Shown here piece by piece: positions 62,959 through 64,000 of a DNA stretch of 64,000 bases. The stretch's first letter is position 1; the number at the start of each line of letters is the position of its first letter. The DNA is from Bacteroidota bacterium. Its GTDB lineage: Bacteria > Chlamydiota > Chlamydiia > Chlamydiales > FEN-1388. The DNA lies in the NCBI GenBank assembly GCA_013285825.1, contig JABDGV010000003.1, positions 1 through 64,000 of the forward strand, given 5' to 3'. The notes below the pieces were generated by a model that saw only the letters and a program-made list of their open reading frames with translations, was not told the origin of the DNA and made no database searches. The translations under genes and the position numbers were made by a program.

Positions 62959-64000
62959 TTAAGCCGCCTCTTTAATTTCTGCCTCTTTTACCTGTAAATC
63001 TGAAAGAAGAACAAGATCACGCAATACTTGAGTCGCCTCTTGTCCCTGATAATCTGGCTCTTTTATGAGCTCTTCAGCTAGGGAAATATCTTCCGTTACT
63101 TGTCTAGCTCTCTCTAAATAGCCTTGATATTCGCTATTTGATGCCATCCGCCCATCATGATTCTTCTTCAAAGGTGAAAGATATTTTTTCCACACATTGG
63201 TCGGCTTCTCTAAGTCAAAAAGATAGAGCTTTCGAATTTCGCTTCTCTGGAAGAAGGGCACATCACTCAATGTATCTTTAAAACAGGGCTCAATAGAGCT
63301 TGCTGCGAGCGGATAGGTCGAATATCTCTCGCCAATTTCTGCATCTGTAAGAGGTCCTGGGATTTCAATATCGGATACGACTCCAATAAGCTGAGGGCTT
63401 CTTCCCGAGGGAGTATAGTAGCATCCTCGAGTCACCTTAAACTCTCCTTTAGGATTGACTTTGGCATCAGGACCTGGATTCAAGGTAAAAATCTGAAAAG
63501 AGCCCTTGCCAAAACTGCTTGCATCCCCAACAACGAGCGCACGTCCATAATCTTGCAAAGTCTGGGCAACAATTTCCGCAGCAGAAGCGCTTTCACGATT
63601 AATGACTACAACTAAAGGTCCATTATAAAGAGGATACGAATCTAAGTTGCGAAGATGCTGTATCTGCCCGCTTTCATCTTTGATAGAAACAATTATTCCC
63701 TTTTTAAGGAACATGCCCGCAACAGCTACAGCCTCAGTTAAAAGACCTCCACCATTAGAACGTAAATCTAATAAAATTCCCTTCACCTTGTGATTTCTCT
63801 GGATCTTTCTTAATGCAGAAATCAGATCACTCGATGATGAGCTCTCTTGATCTTGATAAAAAGAGTGTAATACGAGTGTAACAAGTACTCCATCTCCAAA
63901 TTCTTCCGTTTTCGCTTCATAGCGGGCATCTTTAATTACAACCTCAGCACGCTTAATAGTAACATTGAGCTTTTCTGTGTTGCGAAGGATAGTTAAATTG
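62959..64000 (-). CDS. Second Tsp/S41-family protease (N-terminal part beyond the window)
   Basis: The minus frame continues open through base 64000, adding NVTIKRAEVVIKDARYEAKT and HSFYQDQESSSSSD upstream of the core. The S41 catalytic core has GILLDLRSNGGGLLTEAVAV, the nucleophile Ser in INRESASAAEIVAQTLQ and the Lys in ASSFGKGSFQ, so it should be active. A C-terminal region of about 120 residues follows, matching the layout of the Tsp at 4445-6217. The two share the GPL(V/M)VV..R.SASAAEIVA and YGRAL-VGD segments. The PDZ domain and signal peptide would lie outside. It lies downstream-facing next to the kinase-like gene (74 bases). Confidence 0.9.
   Translation of the reverse strand, partial: NLTILRNTEKLNVTIKRAEVVIKDARYEAKTEEFGDGVLVTLVLHSFYQDQESSSSSDLISALRKIQRNHKVKGILLDLRSNGGGLLTEAVAVAGMFLKKGIIVSIKDESGQIQHLRNLDSYPLYNGPLVVVINRESASAAEIVAQTLQDYGRALVVGDASSFGKGSFQIFTLNPGPDAKVNPKGEFKVTRGCYYTPSGRSPQLIGVVSDIEIPGPLTDAEIGERYSTYPLAASSIEPCFKDTLSDVPFFQRSEIRKLYLFDLEKPTNVWKKYLSPLKKNHDGRMASNSEYQGYLERARQVTEDISLAEELIKEPDYQGQEATQVLRDLVLLSDLQVKEAEIKEAA

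Overview
The window is a continuous stretch of chromosome from a member of the Chlamydiota, most likely an environmental (amoeba-associated) lineage rather than Chlamydia itself. The evidence is chlamydia-typical gene content: a four-gene metal-uptake operon whose third gene fuses a membrane permease to a DtxR-like repressor (the YtgCR architecture), Tsp-type C-terminal processing proteases, rpsL-rpsG-fusA-rpsJ as a block, rplU-rpmA-obg as a block, dksA-lspA-cinA, and gltX beside a CysJ-like flavoprotein. Large eukaryote-like proteins and PutA point to an environmental relative. I cannot name the species. There is no insertion sequence, prophage or CRISPR array, and no gap above 300 bases without a gene.

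Layout. 1-2.5 kb: a cut AraC/GyrI-type regulator, a GNAT-like protein and an acidic-tailed orphan. 2.5-6.2 kb (minus): obg, rpmA, rplU, tRNA-Phe and a Tsp protease. 6.2-8.5 kb: scpA, scpB and an orphan in overlapping order. 8.5-12.3 kb: the str-type ribosomal operon. 12.3-16.7 kb: a Myb-like protein, then a solute symporter and three RNA-modification genes in overlapping series. 16.8-21.6 kb (minus): a secreted orphan, then dksA-lspA-orphan-cinA-membrane orphan. 21.7-28.4 kb: Hsp20, then two adjacent large genes with RasGEF-like regions. 28.4-35.9 kb: NDH-2, PutA, two tiny secreted paralogues, a redoxin and rarA. 35.9-42.3 kb: a 2114-residue helical-repeat protein with PPR-like repeats and Smr-like modules. 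42.3-43.6 kb: two tandem peptide deformylases, one with a signal peptide. 43.7-48.1 kb: two tRNA-Ser genes, a Znu-type ABC operon and dnaB. 48.1-53.7 kb: accessory region with two orphans, an ABC-F protein, a FosX-like enzyme, the remnant of a zeta-toxin-like gene, and a 5'-truncated polymorphic-toxin gene with its probable immunity gene. 53.7-57.6 kb: the ytgABCD-type operon. 57.7-64 kb: a basic orphan, the CysJ-like flavoprotein, gltX, a divergent protein kinase and the start-less part of a second Tsp-type protease.

How it fits together. Core translation, chromosome segregation and replication genes are interleaved with genes that look like tools for life inside a eukaryotic cell: RasGEF-like, Myb-like, PPR/Smr-like and kinase-like proteins, all eukaryotic in style. 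Two metal ABC importers (zinc-type and the self-repressing Ytg type) lie within 14 kb. PutA and NDH-2 would pass electrons from host proline and NADH to the quinone pool. The clearest sign of past genome rearrangement is the junction near 52.49 kb, where two truncated genes on opposite strands meet head to head.

All functional calls rest on reading motifs by eye; no database search was run.
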